28,529 nt of DNA, taken from contig CAJMOO010000017.1 in assembly GCA_905215045.1 (NCBI GenBank), forward strand, positions 1-28,529. The letters are read 5' to 3'. Numbering within the stretch: the first letter of the stretch is position 1; every line of letters starts with the position of its first letter. Under the pieces are notes generated by a model that was not told where the DNA came from, searched no databases, and worked only from the letters and a program-made list of their open reading frames with translations. This document shows, in pieces, positions 1 to 6,553 of this stretch. The translations under genes were made by a program, and so were the position numbers. Origin of the DNA: an uncultured bacterium (GTDB taxonomy: Bacteria; Bacillota_A; Clostridia; Lachnospirales; Lachnospiraceae).

Positions 1-331
1 CCTGCATCTCCAGTCCGATACGGATCTGGTTGATCTGGTCATAATCAAGCTTATCCAGCATAAACATCATAGAAAGGGCATCTACCATATATCCCTTAAA
101 ATTTCCTGAGATATAATTTCCTGCTCCTTGTCTGCTTGAGACAACTCCCATGACGGTTAAGATCTTTAATGCTTCACGGACGGAATTCCTGCTGACTCCA
201 AGCTTCTCTGAGATTTCTCTCTCTGGTGGAAGACTTTGTCCTAGAACGAGTTCCTGATCCATGATCTGTTCTTTAATACTGTCTATGACGATCTCATAGG
301 CTTTCTTCGTTTTTTCCATATTAGTGTCCAT
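1..331 (-). CDS. GntR-family (FadR-type) transcriptional regulator, N-terminal part
   Basis: Reading leftward from an ATG at 331, the frame stays open to the window edge (about 110 codons). It encodes a winged-helix DNA-binding domain: residues about 12-75 contain the GntR signature LPPEREISEKLGVSRNSVREAL followed by a wing ending in RQGAGNYI. After it comes the beginning of an FCD/FadR-type effector domain (LDYDQINQIRIGLEMQ). Such proteins are metabolite-responsive repressors or activators of sugar-acid, amino-acid or fatty-acid genes. The target and ligand cannot be seen because the C-terminal effector domain lies outside the window. An alternative start is the ATG at 319, four codons later. 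No strong Shine-Dalgarno separates the two. The gene is divergent from the hemolysin III-like gene. Confidence 0.85.
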   Translation of the reverse strand, partial: MDTNMEKTKKAYEIVIDSIKEQIMDQELVLGQSLPPEREISEKLGVSRNSVREALKILTVMGVVSSRQGAGNYISGNFKGYMVDALSMMFMLDKLDYDQINQIRIGLEMQ

Positions 332-371
332 TCTATCTGTTGCTTTTCTCTAAAATCATATAATCTCTAAT

Positions 372-400
372 ATTATATCAGATTCACTTTTTTTTGAAAA
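372..400 (-). promoter_or_regulatory. Probable promoter of the GntR-type regulator
   Basis: On the minus strand a perfect TATAAT lies at 377-372, preceded by TGA (extended -10). A weak -35 (TTTTCA, 400-395) sits 17 bases upstream. It lies about 40 bases before the ATG at 331. Confidence 0.5.
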
Positions 401-404
401 GCCC

Positions 405-433
405 TTGCAATATTGGGCAAATAGTTGTAGTAT
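405..433 (+). promoter_or_regulatory. Probable promoter of the hemolysin III-like gene
   Basis: TTGCAA (405-410) and TAGTAT (428-433) are separated by 17 bases. The predicted transcription start is near 440, just before an inverted repeat at 447-467. Confidence 0.45.
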
Positions 434-446
434 GTAAGAAAGTTAG

Positions 447-467
447 ATGTAGTTTTTAATACTACAT
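447..467. repeat. Inverted repeat, possible operator in the hlyIII leader
   Basis: ATGTAGT (447-453) and ACTACAT (461-467) are perfect inverted 7-mers around the 7-base spacer TTTTAAT. The site lies just downstream of the predicted start of transcription and before the ribosome binding site. It could be an operator or a small 5' UTR hairpin. It does not obviously match the FadR-type consensus TNGTNNNACNA. Confidence 0.4.
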
Positions 468-506
468 AATGAATTTTATCATACTAGAATGACTGGAGGT
501 TTTACC

Positions 507-1151
507 ATGAAACATAAATTAAAAGATCCCGGAAGTGCTATTACTCATCTAATTGGAATGATCCTTGCAGCGATCGTTTCCATCCCTTTGATCATCAAGA
601 GTTTTTTAAGCGGTGATTATGTCCGCATCGTCTCTCTGATCGTATTTACTTTAAGTATGATCGGACTTTATGGTGCGAGTACTGCTTACCACTCTTTTAA
701 TATCTCACCAAGGATCAATAAGAAGCTTAAGAAGCTCGATCATGCAATGATCTTTGTATTGATCGCTGGTTCTTATACTCCGATCTGTACGATCGTTCTT
801 GGCGGTAAGGTTGGTTATGGATTATTAGCTGTAATCTGGACGATTGCAATCCTTGGTATCGTATTTAAGATGTTCTGGGTTACTTGTCCGAAATGGGTGT
901 CTTCTGTGATGTATATTGCCATGGGATGGCTTTGCATCGTTGCGATCGCACCGATCATTCATGCTCTTTCCCGTACTTCTTTTGGATGGCTGCTTGCCGG
1001 CGGTATTATTTATACAGTTGGCGGTGTGATCTATGCACTGAAGATTCCTTGGTTTGAGAATCACTGGAAGAATTTTGGTCTGCATGAGATCTTTCATCTG
1101 TTTGTGATGGGTGGAAGCTTATGCCATATGATCTTAATGTTCCAGATTTAA
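507..1151 (+). CDS. Hemolysin III family (PAQR-like) membrane protein
   Basis: A 214-residue integral membrane protein with about seven hydrophobic segments. It has the family's N-terminal DPGSAITHLIGMI segment, a mid-protein STAYHSF motif and a C-terminal HEIFHLFVMGGSLCH motif. These conserved His, Asp and Ser residues form the presumed metal site of the HlyIII/PAQR superfamily. The biochemical role in bacteria is poorly defined, and 'hemolysin' is a historical label rather than evidence of toxicity. The start at 507 is chosen because TGGAGGT (494-500) lies 6 bases before it. An in-frame ATG at 489 would put that ribosome binding site inside the gene. It appears monocistronic. Confidence 0.85.
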   Translation: MKHKLKDPGSAITHLIGMILAAIVSIPLIIKSFLSGDYVRIVSLIVFTLSMIGLYGASTAYHSFNISPRINKKLKKLDHAMIFVLIAGSYTPICTIVLGGKVGYGLLAVIWTIAILGIVFKMFWVTCPKWVSSVMYIAMGWLCIVAIAPIIHALSRTSFGWLLAGGIIYTVGGVIYALKIPWFENHWKNFGLHEIFHLFVMGGSLCHMILMFQI

Positions 1152-1190
1152 TTTGTTATCATATCTCTTTTATTGATATATGAGTTATAT

Positions 1191-1460
1191 TTACTTTTTT
1201 ACCTTTTGCTCCTGCTGGTAGGTTTCTATCAACAGGAGCTTTTCCTTTCTGCTAAGGCGTTTGATCTTTGCTTCTCTGCTCATGGCTTCCTGTTTTGTCT
1301 CAAATTCTTCAAGATAGACAAGTTCTACAGGGCCTCTCCCTCTTGTATACTTTGCGCCTTTTCCTTCATTGTGCATCTTCAGGCGGTGTGTGATGTCATT
1401 TGTCCATCCAGTGTATAAACTGTTGTCATTGCATTTTAATATGTAAGTTACATTTTTCAT
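1191..1460 (-). CDS. GIY-YIG nuclease domain protein (UPF0213/YazA-like)
   Basis: An 89-residue protein consisting only of a GIY-YIG fold. It shows YILKC near residue 6, then LYTGWT, the conserved Arg of the following helix (THRLKMHN) and the catalytic-type Glu in SREAKIKRLSR. The length and the KYTRGRGPVELVY segment fit the small stand-alone UPF0213 family. That family resembles UvrC and homing endonuclease catalytic domains, but its substrate is not firmly known. It lies downstream of spoIIQ, about 150 bases away across a structured spacer. Its 3' end overlaps a weak inverted repeat (1208-1214/1233-1239) that could terminate the convergent hlyIII transcript. Confidence 0.85.
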   Translation of the reverse strand: MKNVTYILKCNDNSLYTGWTNDITHRLKMHNEGKGAKYTRGRGPVELVYLEEFETKQEAMSREAKIKRLSRKEKLLLIETYQQEQKVKK

Positions 1461-1487
1461 CTGTCTTATCCTCTGTCTGTATATTTT

Positions 1488-1553
1488 ACCGGCTTTTCTT
1501 TGAAGAAAGGCTGCCAGATCAAATCTGACCGCCTTTCCTCTACATCAGCCGGT
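1488..1553. repeat. Nested inverted repeat between spoIIQ and the GIY-YIG gene (probable terminator/structured RNA)
   Basis: An inner hairpin pairs 1505-1519 with 1523-1537 (GAAAGGC and CAGAT blocks, loop CAA, three-base internal mismatch). An outer stem pairs ACCGGCT (1488-1494) with AGCCGGT (1547-1553). On the minus strand the inner hairpin is followed by a short T-rich run (TTTCTTC). It could terminate or attenuate the spoIID-spoIIQ transcript. The tail is too poor for a confident intrinsic terminator. The rest of the 1461-1614 spacer is AT-rich with no gene. Confidence 0.45.
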
Positions 1554-1614
1554 TATGTTATGGCTGTTGTTTTCTTACTATATATTATAGTCTTTTTTTA
1601 TTTTTGTCACAGTT

Positions 1615-2307
1615 TTATTCCAGATATTTTAAAGGATCTACACTCTTTTTATCTTTTTCCATCTGAAAATAGAGATTGGTTCCTTCTAATGTGTAATAGC
1701 TTGTTGGCTCTGCTACTTTTGCGATCACAGTTCCTGCATTTACTAATGTTCCTTCTTTTACTTTGATGTCTTTTAACTGCCCGTACAATACGGTATAGTC
1801 ATTTCCAAGATCCATCAGAATAGTTTGTCCATATTCTGCTGACTTTCTGATCTCTCTGACTTTTGCCTGCTTGACTGCTTTTACCTCGGTTCCTTCTTTT
1901 GCTTCGATCAGGATTCCTTTGTTGATCCTGTACTGGTCAAGGGATTCAAAATAAATGGTGGAATCCACGCTGTATGGAAGAATGATATTGCCTTTGACCG
2001 GCCAGGTAAGTTTTGATGTACCATTATACGCAACATTTTCACTCATGGTACGTTTCGTTTGCGTCTTTGATGGTTCTGTCTTTTCTTTTGTTTTCTCTGT
2101 TGTCATCTGTGTTGTCTTGCTGGTTGCACTGTTGTTTGCTCCGATCGACCGTTCTTCTAGTTTTATTTCCTGTTTTGCCTGATCTCTCTTCTGCCGGAAT
2201 GTCGCACTGTAGTATGCCATAACTCCAAGAAATAATACAAATAAAACGATCATGATCCCATAATATTTTCTTAACTGAAATGGGCTTTCCTTGCTGTTTT
2301 TTCTCAT
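1615..2307 (-). CDS. spoIIQ: Stage II sporulation protein Q (SpoIIQ), degenerate M23/LytM domain
   Basis: 230 residues: a short cytoplasmic N-terminus, one transmembrane helix at about residues 12-34 (YYGIMIVLFVLFLGVMAYY), a Lys/Thr/Glu-rich linker, and a C-terminal M23/LytM-like domain from about residue 105. SpoIIQ is the forespore half of the SpoIIQ-SpoIIIAH channel linking forespore and mother cell during engulfment. The metal-ligand motifs of active LytM enzymes are lost: HxGxD is replaced by NKGIL, and HLH by NLY in the GTNLYF segment. The domain is therefore probably structural, as in Bacillus subtilis. The start at 2307 is chosen from GAGGTG six bases upstream; a more distal ATG at 2355 would overlap spoIID. 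It follows spoIID, as in many clostridia. Confidence 0.85.
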   Translation of the reverse strand: MRKNSKESPFQLRKYYGIMIVLFVLFLGVMAYYSATFRQKRDQAKQEIKLEERSIGANNSATSKTTQMTTEKTKEKTEPSKTQTKRTMSENVAYNGTSKLTWPVKGNIILPYSVDSTIYFESLDQYRINKGILIEAKEGTEVKAVKQAKVREIRKSAEYGQTILMDLGNDYTVLYGQLKDIKVKEGTLVNAGTVIAKVAEPTSYYTLEGTNLYFQMEKDKKSVDPLKYLE

Positions 2308-2347
2308 ATTCATCACCTCAAACATAGTTTTGCCCATTTCACATTGT

Positions 2348-3277
2348 TTATTCATACAGATTTGTGATCGTCGTCTTTGGATAGTAATATTTCAAAATTT
2401 TTTTATAATTTTTCCCTTGTTTTGCCATCACTCCTGCTCCATACTGGCTCATTCCAAGACCATTTCCTTTTCCAAGGCAGACAATCCTTACCTGGCCTTT
2501 GTACTGTTCAAAATAAAAATTATTCGATGCTAAATGAAACCACTGTGCAAAGTCTTCGCCTTTGATCATAAGGGTATCTGCATAGACTTGTCTTACATAT
2601 CCATTTTTTGTTGTTCTTCCAGTCCTTAGATTTTTCTCTAACCGCTCTTTTGTAATTTCTTTGTTTGTCTTTGCTTTGATCGTACTGCTGATCTTTTCAT
2701 AACTTAGAACTTTCACGCTCATGTAATCTTTCGCTTCGATATCGCTTAAGCTCTCTTTTTCTCTGATGTATGGGAGGTCTTTTCCAAACCATTCTCGTGA
2801 GTCGAGTGTCATTCCAACACTTAATGCGTGAAAGTATGGTTCTATCAGTTTATTTTTGTATGTGATCACTTTGCCTGTTGTTTCGCTGACTGCTTTCTTT
2901 CGTTTCTGGTTCATTGTCTGATATGCACGATTTCCAAGTTCCTTCCTGTACTGGCTGTCTTCATAGCTTGTATATGGAAGTTTTTGTTTTGATATCTGTT
3001 TTTTATTTCCCATTCTTCTTATGATATCGGTTCGCAGTATCACTGCCTGTGCTTTGACTGCTTCCTCTTCCTGATCCATGGAAATCTGCCCTGGAAGTAT
3101 TTTTAACAGGCAGGTCTCAAGATCGTCTTTCTTGTTTCCTGAAATGACCTGATAGCCACTGTCATAGTTTTCAAATTGTGTATTTGCGTCCTGCCGTCTT
3201 AAAAATACTGTGATCACGTATGGAATTGTGATCAATAAAAATATTAAAAAAAGTATATATATCATTTTATACCTCAT
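2348..3277 (-). CDS. spoIID: Stage II sporulation protein D (SpoIID), lytic transglycosylase-like
   Basis: 309 residues with an N-terminal membrane anchor (about 5-25). SpoIID family blocks are EAVKAQAVILRTD near residue 90 and the C-terminal GNGLGMSQYGAGVMA followed by KILKYYYP. SpoIID degrades glycan strands with SpoIIP and SpoIIM to drive engulfment. At the position eight residues before EAVKAQAV, where the catalytic Glu is expected, this protein has Gln (PGQISMDQ). GGAGG lies just upstream of the start. Its leader contains CATAAAAT (3314-3307 on the minus strand), close to a mother-cell sigma-E -10, but no clear sigma-E -35. The spoIIQ start is 40 bases downstream, indicating one operon. 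Confidence 0.88.
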   Translation of the reverse strand: MRYKMIYILFLIFLLITIPYVITVFLRRQDANTQFENYDSGYQVISGNKKDDLETCLLKILPGQISMDQEEEAVKAQAVILRTDIIRRMGNKKQISKQKLPYTSYEDSQYRKELGNRAYQTMNQKRKKAVSETTGKVITYKNKLIEPYFHALSVGMTLDSREWFGKDLPYIREKESLSDIEAKDYMSVKVLSYEKISSTIKAKTNKEITKERLEKNLRTGRTTKNGYVRQVYADTLMIKGEDFAQWFHLASNNFYFEQYKGQVRIVCLGKGNGLGMSQYGAGVMAKQGKNYKKILKYYYPKTTITNLYE

Positions 3278-3292
3278 TTTCTCCTCCTCTTT

Positions 3293-3321
3293 TTGTCCGT
3301 CTTACTATTTTATGTTACAAT
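3293..3321 (+). promoter_or_regulatory. Probable promoter of the HPr-like gene
   Basis: TTGTCC (3293-3298), 17-base spacer, TACAAT (3316-3321), with a TG two bases before the -10. It lies 43 bases before the start codon and overlaps the divergent spoIID leader. Confidence 0.5.
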
Positions 3322-3363
3322 AAGGTTACTTAGAACTATCTGAACAGAAAGAGGATTGATTTT

Positions 3364-3621
3364 ATGAAAATATATGATTTTACGATCAAATCACCAAGAG
3401 GACTTCATGCACAACCTTGTGCTGCTCTTGCGGCTATTGCACGTAAATCTTCTTCCAAAGTTATCATGGAACACAATGGACAGATCATTGATGTTGCTGA
3501 TCCGATCCAGATGATGACATCTTCTGCCAGCCTCGGTGAACACATAATCATAAAAGTTTCCGGGAATGATGAAGAAGATATCTTGTTAAAACTAAAGGAA
3601 ATTATTGACTCGCAACTTTGA
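3364..3621 (+). CDS. HPr-like phosphocarrier protein, atypical
   Basis: 85 residues, the usual HPr length. RGLHAQPCAALA carries the phosphorylatable His15, but the normally conserved Arg17 is Gln. The regulatory region that reads KSIMGVMSLG in B. subtilis HPr is VADPIQMMTSSASLG here. In an ungapped alignment Ser46 is Asp; with a one-residue gap it is Pro. Either way there is no target serine for HPr kinase/phosphorylase. Family knowledge: HPr passes phosphate from enzyme I to sugar EIIA proteins, and P-Ser46-HPr drives CcpA repression. This protein could be a specialised paralogue rather than the general HPr. AGAGG at 3350-3354 serves as ribosome binding site. It is monocistronic or weakly coupled to the following gene, which has its own promoter. 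Confidence 0.8.
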   Translation: MKIYDFTIKSPRGLHAQPCAALAAIARKSSSKVIMEHNGQIIDVADPIQMMTSSASLGEHIIIKVSGNDEEDILLKLKEIIDSQL

Positions 3622-3629
3622 GAAGAATA

Positions 3630-3659
3630 TTGTTTGTTATTGTCAAATTATGTTATAAT
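3630..3659 (+). promoter_or_regulatory. Promoter of the nicotinate phosphoribosyltransferase gene
   Basis: Perfect TATAAT (3654-3659) with extended TGT before it, and a partial -35 TTGTTT (3630-3635) 18 bases upstream. Transcription would begin near 3666, directly before the hairpin at 3671-3691. Confidence 0.6.
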
Positions 3660-3670
3660 ATGTGCTGTAT

Positions 3671-3691
3671 AGGCCTGATCAATGCAGGCCT
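3671..3691 (+). promoter_or_regulatory. Hairpin/operator-like inverted repeat in the NAPRTase leader
   Basis: AGGCCTG (3671-3677) and CAGGCCT (3685-3691) form a perfect 7-bp GC-rich stem with loop ATCAATG, followed by GATATTTTTG. It occupies about +5 to +26 of the predicted transcript, 30 bases before the start codon. It could be a repressor operator, an mRNA-stabilising 5' hairpin or a weak attenuator. Confidence 0.55.
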
Positions 3692-3721
3692 GATATTTTT
3701 GTATGTAGCGAAGGAGTATTT

Positions 3722-5176
3722 ATGGATATAAATCATCTTACCTTGCTGACTGATCTTTATGAATTAACCATGATGCAGGGATATTTTAAAACAGGTAACG
3801 ACGAAACTGTTGTTTTTGATGTTTTTTATCGTGACAATCCATCCGGAAGTGGTTATGCGATCACTTGCGGTTTAGATCAAGTCATTGATTACATCAAGAA
3901 CTTGTCTTTTTCTTACGATGATATCGATTATCTTCGTAATCAGGGAATCTTTGATGAGGACTTTCTGGAATATCTTGCCGGATATCATTTTACAGGAGAT
4001 ATCTATGCGATTCCTGAAGGGACTGTCGTTTTCCCAAGAGAGCCACTTCTTAAAGTGAAAGCTCCGATCATGGAAGCCCAGCTTGTAGAAACTGCAATCT
4101 TAAATATCATCAATCATCAGAGTCTGATCGCTACGAAGGCTTCTCGTGTTGTTTATGCTGCTGGAGGAAGTGGTGTTATGGAATTCGGACTCCGTCGTGC
4201 GCAGGGACCGGATGCTGGTACTTATGGTGCCAGAGCTGCTGTGATCGGCGGCTGTGATGGTACTTCCAATGTCCTTGCCGGTAAGTGTTTTGATGTTCCG
4301 ATCCTTGGAACTCACGCACACAGCTGGATCATGAGTTTTGATGATGAGTACAGTGCTTTCCGTGCTTATGCGGATCTTTACCCTGATTCCTGCACTTTGC
4401 TTGTAGATACTTATGATACCTTACGTTCTGGTGTTCCTAATGCAATTCGTGTATTTGAGGAATTAAGGGATGAAGGGCATATGCCAAAGCATTATGGAAT
4501 CCGTTTGGACAGTGGTGACCTTGCTTACCTTACAAAGAAAGCCCGTGTGATGCTTGATGAAGCAGGTTTCCCTGATGCTGTGATCGCTGCTTCTGGTGAC
4601 CTTGATGAGAATCTGATCTCCAGTTTAAAAGCGCAAGGGGCTCCGATCACTTCATGGGGTGTTGGTACGAAATTGATCACTTCTGAAGACTGCCCTGCAT
4701 TTGGCGGTGTATATAAACTTGCTGCCTCTAAGCATAAAGGATCTGAAGAATTTACAGCGAAGATCAAGATTTCTGAAAATCCTGCGAAGATCACAAATCC
4801 AGGAGACAAAACAATCTATCGTATTTACGGAAAAGAAGACGGTAAGATCCGTGGTGATCTGATCTGTCTCGTTGGGGAAGAATATAATGAAGCTGATAAT
4901 CTTACGATCTTTGATCCTCAGGCTACATGGAAGAAATCTACACTTGCTGGAGGAACTTATACATTACGCGAACTGCTTGTCCCTATATTTATCAAAGGAC
5001 AGTGTTTCTATGAGAGTCCTTCTGTCATGGATATCCGTTCTTATTGTAAGGATGAATTAAATACATTATGGGATGAAAGCCGTCGTCTTGTAAATCCACA
5101 AGAAGTATACGTCGATCTTTCCATGCCTCTTTACAAGTTAAAGCATGAATTGCTCGATGCAAACCACAAAAAATAA
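3722..5176 (+). CDS. pncB: Nicotinate phosphoribosyltransferase
   Basis: 484 residues, typical for the Gram-positive NAPRTase class. It makes nicotinate mononucleotide from nicotinate and PRPP (Preiss-Handler salvage to NAD). Visible family blocks are LTDLYELTMMQGYF at the N-terminus, MEFGLRRAQGPDAG, GTHAHSW around residue 198 with the active-site histidine region, LLVDTYDT, and IRLDSGDLAYL of the phosphate-binding barrel. The start is the ATG at 3722, five bases after AAGGAG (3711-3716). An in-frame ATG at 3662 would overlap the promoter and hairpin. It is followed after 46 bases by the acyltransferase gene. Confidence 0.95.
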   Translation: MDINHLTLLTDLYELTMMQGYFKTGNDETVVFDVFYRDNPSGSGYAITCGLDQVIDYIKNLSFSYDDIDYLRNQGIFDEDFLEYLAGYHFTGDIYAIPEGTVVFPREPLLKVKAPIMEAQLVETAILNIINHQSLIATKASRVVYAAGGSGVMEFGLRRAQGPDAGTYGARAAVIGGCDGTSNVLAGKCFDVPILGTHAHSWIMSFDDEYSAFRAYADLYPDSCTLLVDTYDTLRSGVPNAIRVFEELRDEGHMPKHYGIRLDSGDLAYLTKKARVMLDEAGFPDAVIAASGDLDENLISSLKAQGAPITSWGVGTKLITSEDCPAFGGVYKLAASKHKGSEEFTAKIKISENPAKITNPGDKTIYRIYGKEDGKIRGDLICLVGEEYNEADNLTIFDPQATWKKSTLAGGTYTLRELLVPIFIKGQCFYESPSVMDIRSYCKDELNTLWDESRRLVNPQEVYVDLSMPLYKLKHELLDANHKK

Positions 5177-5222
5177 TTTAAATATCAAACACAAACTATA
5201 ACTTATAGAAGGGAGAACAATC

Positions 5223-5957
5223 ATGATTCGTTTTTTTGCGGATATTATTTATCTGTTCTTTTTCCTGACACTGACTGCACCACTTTATCCATTATTTGAG
5301 CATTGGAACAAAAGTGGAAAATCTCACAAACGTTCCTCTATGGCACAGCGTATGATTTTAAAATCTTTTAAGCTCTGCCTTGCTATGGCTGGCACGAAAC
5401 TGGTTGTTGATGGTGAGGAAAATATACCAGATGATACTGCTGTTTTATATGTTGGAAATCACAGCAGTTATTATGACATTTTATGTAGCTATGTTGCGAC
5501 TGGACGTGGAATGGGATTCTTTGCCAAGAAAGAGATGGAGAAGATTCCTTGTCTGGCACACTGGATGCGTTTTATCAACTGTCTGTTTTTAGACCGTAAG
5601 AATATCAAAGCAGGACTTGCTACAATGAATGAAGGTACACAGCTTTTAAAAGATGGATTTTCTATCGCGATCTTCCCTGAAGGTACAAGAAACCAGGATG
5701 AAGATCCTCATGAATTTAAAGAAGGAAGCTTAAGACCAGCTCTGAAAGCCAAAGTTCCTGTCATTCCTATGGCAATTTCAGGTACCGCTGATATTCTTGA
5801 GAATAACAAACGTTTTCAGGTAAAACCTACAACTGTTCATATTACTTTTGGACAACCAATCTATCCAGATCAACTTGAACGAGCTGAGAAAAAGCATCTT
5901 GGAGCTACAATTCGTGAAGAAATTATCGAAATGAGAAAAAAACATAAGACAAGTTAG
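5223..5957 (+). CDS. plsC: 1-acyl-sn-glycerol-3-phosphate acyltransferase (PlsC-type)
   Basis: 244 residues. An N-terminal hydrophobic segment (about 5-27) anchors it to the membrane. The acyltransferase motif HX4D is NHSSYYD (His80, Asp85), and the acceptor-binding motif is FPEGTRNQ near residue 152. VPVIPMAISGT is the third family block. The enzyme acylates lysophosphatidic acid to phosphatidic acid in phospholipid synthesis. AGAAGGGAG lies just before the ATG. It lies 46 bases downstream of pncB with no terminator between, so co-transcription is likely. Substrate specificity within the LPLAT superfamily is inferred from motifs only. Confidence 0.88.
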   Translation: MIRFFADIIYLFFFLTLTAPLYPLFEHWNKSGKSHKRSSMAQRMILKSFKLCLAMAGTKLVVDGEENIPDDTAVLYVGNHSSYYDILCSYVATGRGMGFFAKKEMEKIPCLAHWMRFINCLFLDRKNIKAGLATMNEGTQLLKDGFSIAIFPEGTRNQDEDPHEFKEGSLRPALKAKVPVIPMAISGTADILENNKRFQVKPTTVHITFGQPIYPDQLERAEKKHLGATIREEIIEMRKKHKTS

Positions 5958-5974
5958 AAAAAAGATGTTATAAT
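5946..5974 (+). promoter_or_regulatory. Probable promoter inside the plsC 3' end
   Basis: AAGACA (5946-5951), 17-base spacer, TGT plus perfect TATAAT (5969-5974). It would give the next gene its own transcript with a start near 5981. Confidence 0.5.
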
Positions 5975-6017
5975 AGTTAAGATATTCAAATGTATATACT
6001 AGGAGGAGAAGAGAAAT

Positions 6018-6479
6018 ATGAGTATTTGGACAGTCATACTTATTATTGCAGTTATCGCTGCGATCATTCTTGGTGTTCTGTACTTTGTTGGTAGAAAGAT
6101 GCAGGCCAAACAGGAAGACCAGCGTGCACAATTAGATCAGATGGCACAGACAGTTAATATGCTTGTCATTGACAAGAAACGAATGAAGATCATGGATGCT
6201 GGATTTCCTAAGATGGTAACAGACAACATTCCAAAACGTGCCAGATTATCTAAAGTACCAGTTGTAAAAGCAAAGATCGGACCTAAGATCACACCATTAT
6301 TATGTGATGAAGCAATCTTTGATGATGTTCCTGTAAAGGCTGAGATCAAAGCCGTTGTAAGTGGAATTTATATTACATCTATCAAGAATCTTCGTAATGT
6401 AGCACCCCCAGAACCAGAGAAACGTGGTTTACGTGCAAAACTTACTAAGAAAAGTGCTGAATATATGCGCAAGAACTAA
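6018..6479 (+). CDS. Conserved small membrane-anchored protein of unknown function
   Basis: 153 residues. One N-terminal transmembrane helix (about residues 4-26, WTVILIIAVIAAIILGVLYF) is followed by a Gln-rich stretch (QAKQEDQRAQLDQMAQ) that could form a short coiled coil. The basic cytoplasmic domain contains MKIMDAGFPKMV and a central hydrophobic/basic beta-rich part (VVKAKIGPKITPLLCDEAIF), and ends in a Lys/Arg-rich tail. I recognise no named domain. AGGAGGAGA gives an excellent ribosome binding site. It is the last gene before a strong bidirectional terminator and may be transcribed both with plsC and from its own promoter. Confidence 0.75.
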   Translation: MSIWTVILIIAVIAAIILGVLYFVGRKMQAKQEDQRAQLDQMAQTVNMLVIDKKRMKIMDAGFPKMVTDNIPKRARLSKVPVVKAKIGPKITPLLCDEAIFDDVPVKAEIKAVVSGIYITSIKNLRNVAPPEPEKRGLRAKLTKKSAEYMRKN

Positions 6480-6510
6480 TCTCGATATTGTCTAAGATAT
6501 CGTAAGTATA

Positions 6511-6553
6511 AAAATACCGCAGATCTATGAATCTATGAGATCTGCGGTATTTT
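6511..6553. terminator. Bidirectional intrinsic terminator
   Basis: Perfect 16-bp stem: 6511-6526 pairs with 6538-6553 (core ACCGCAGATCT / AGATCTGCGGT), 11-base loop, flanked by A-runs on the left and T-runs on the right, so it can act on both strands. It separates two convergent genes. A smaller hairpin (CGATAT 6483-6488 / ATATCG 6497-6502) precedes it. Confidence 0.92.

Noticed and set aside
1500..1766. Plus-strand frame over the spoIIQ 3' end
   Set aside because: It overlaps spoIIQ and the structured spacer. Its Leu/Phe-rich translation is what antisense AT-rich sequence gives.
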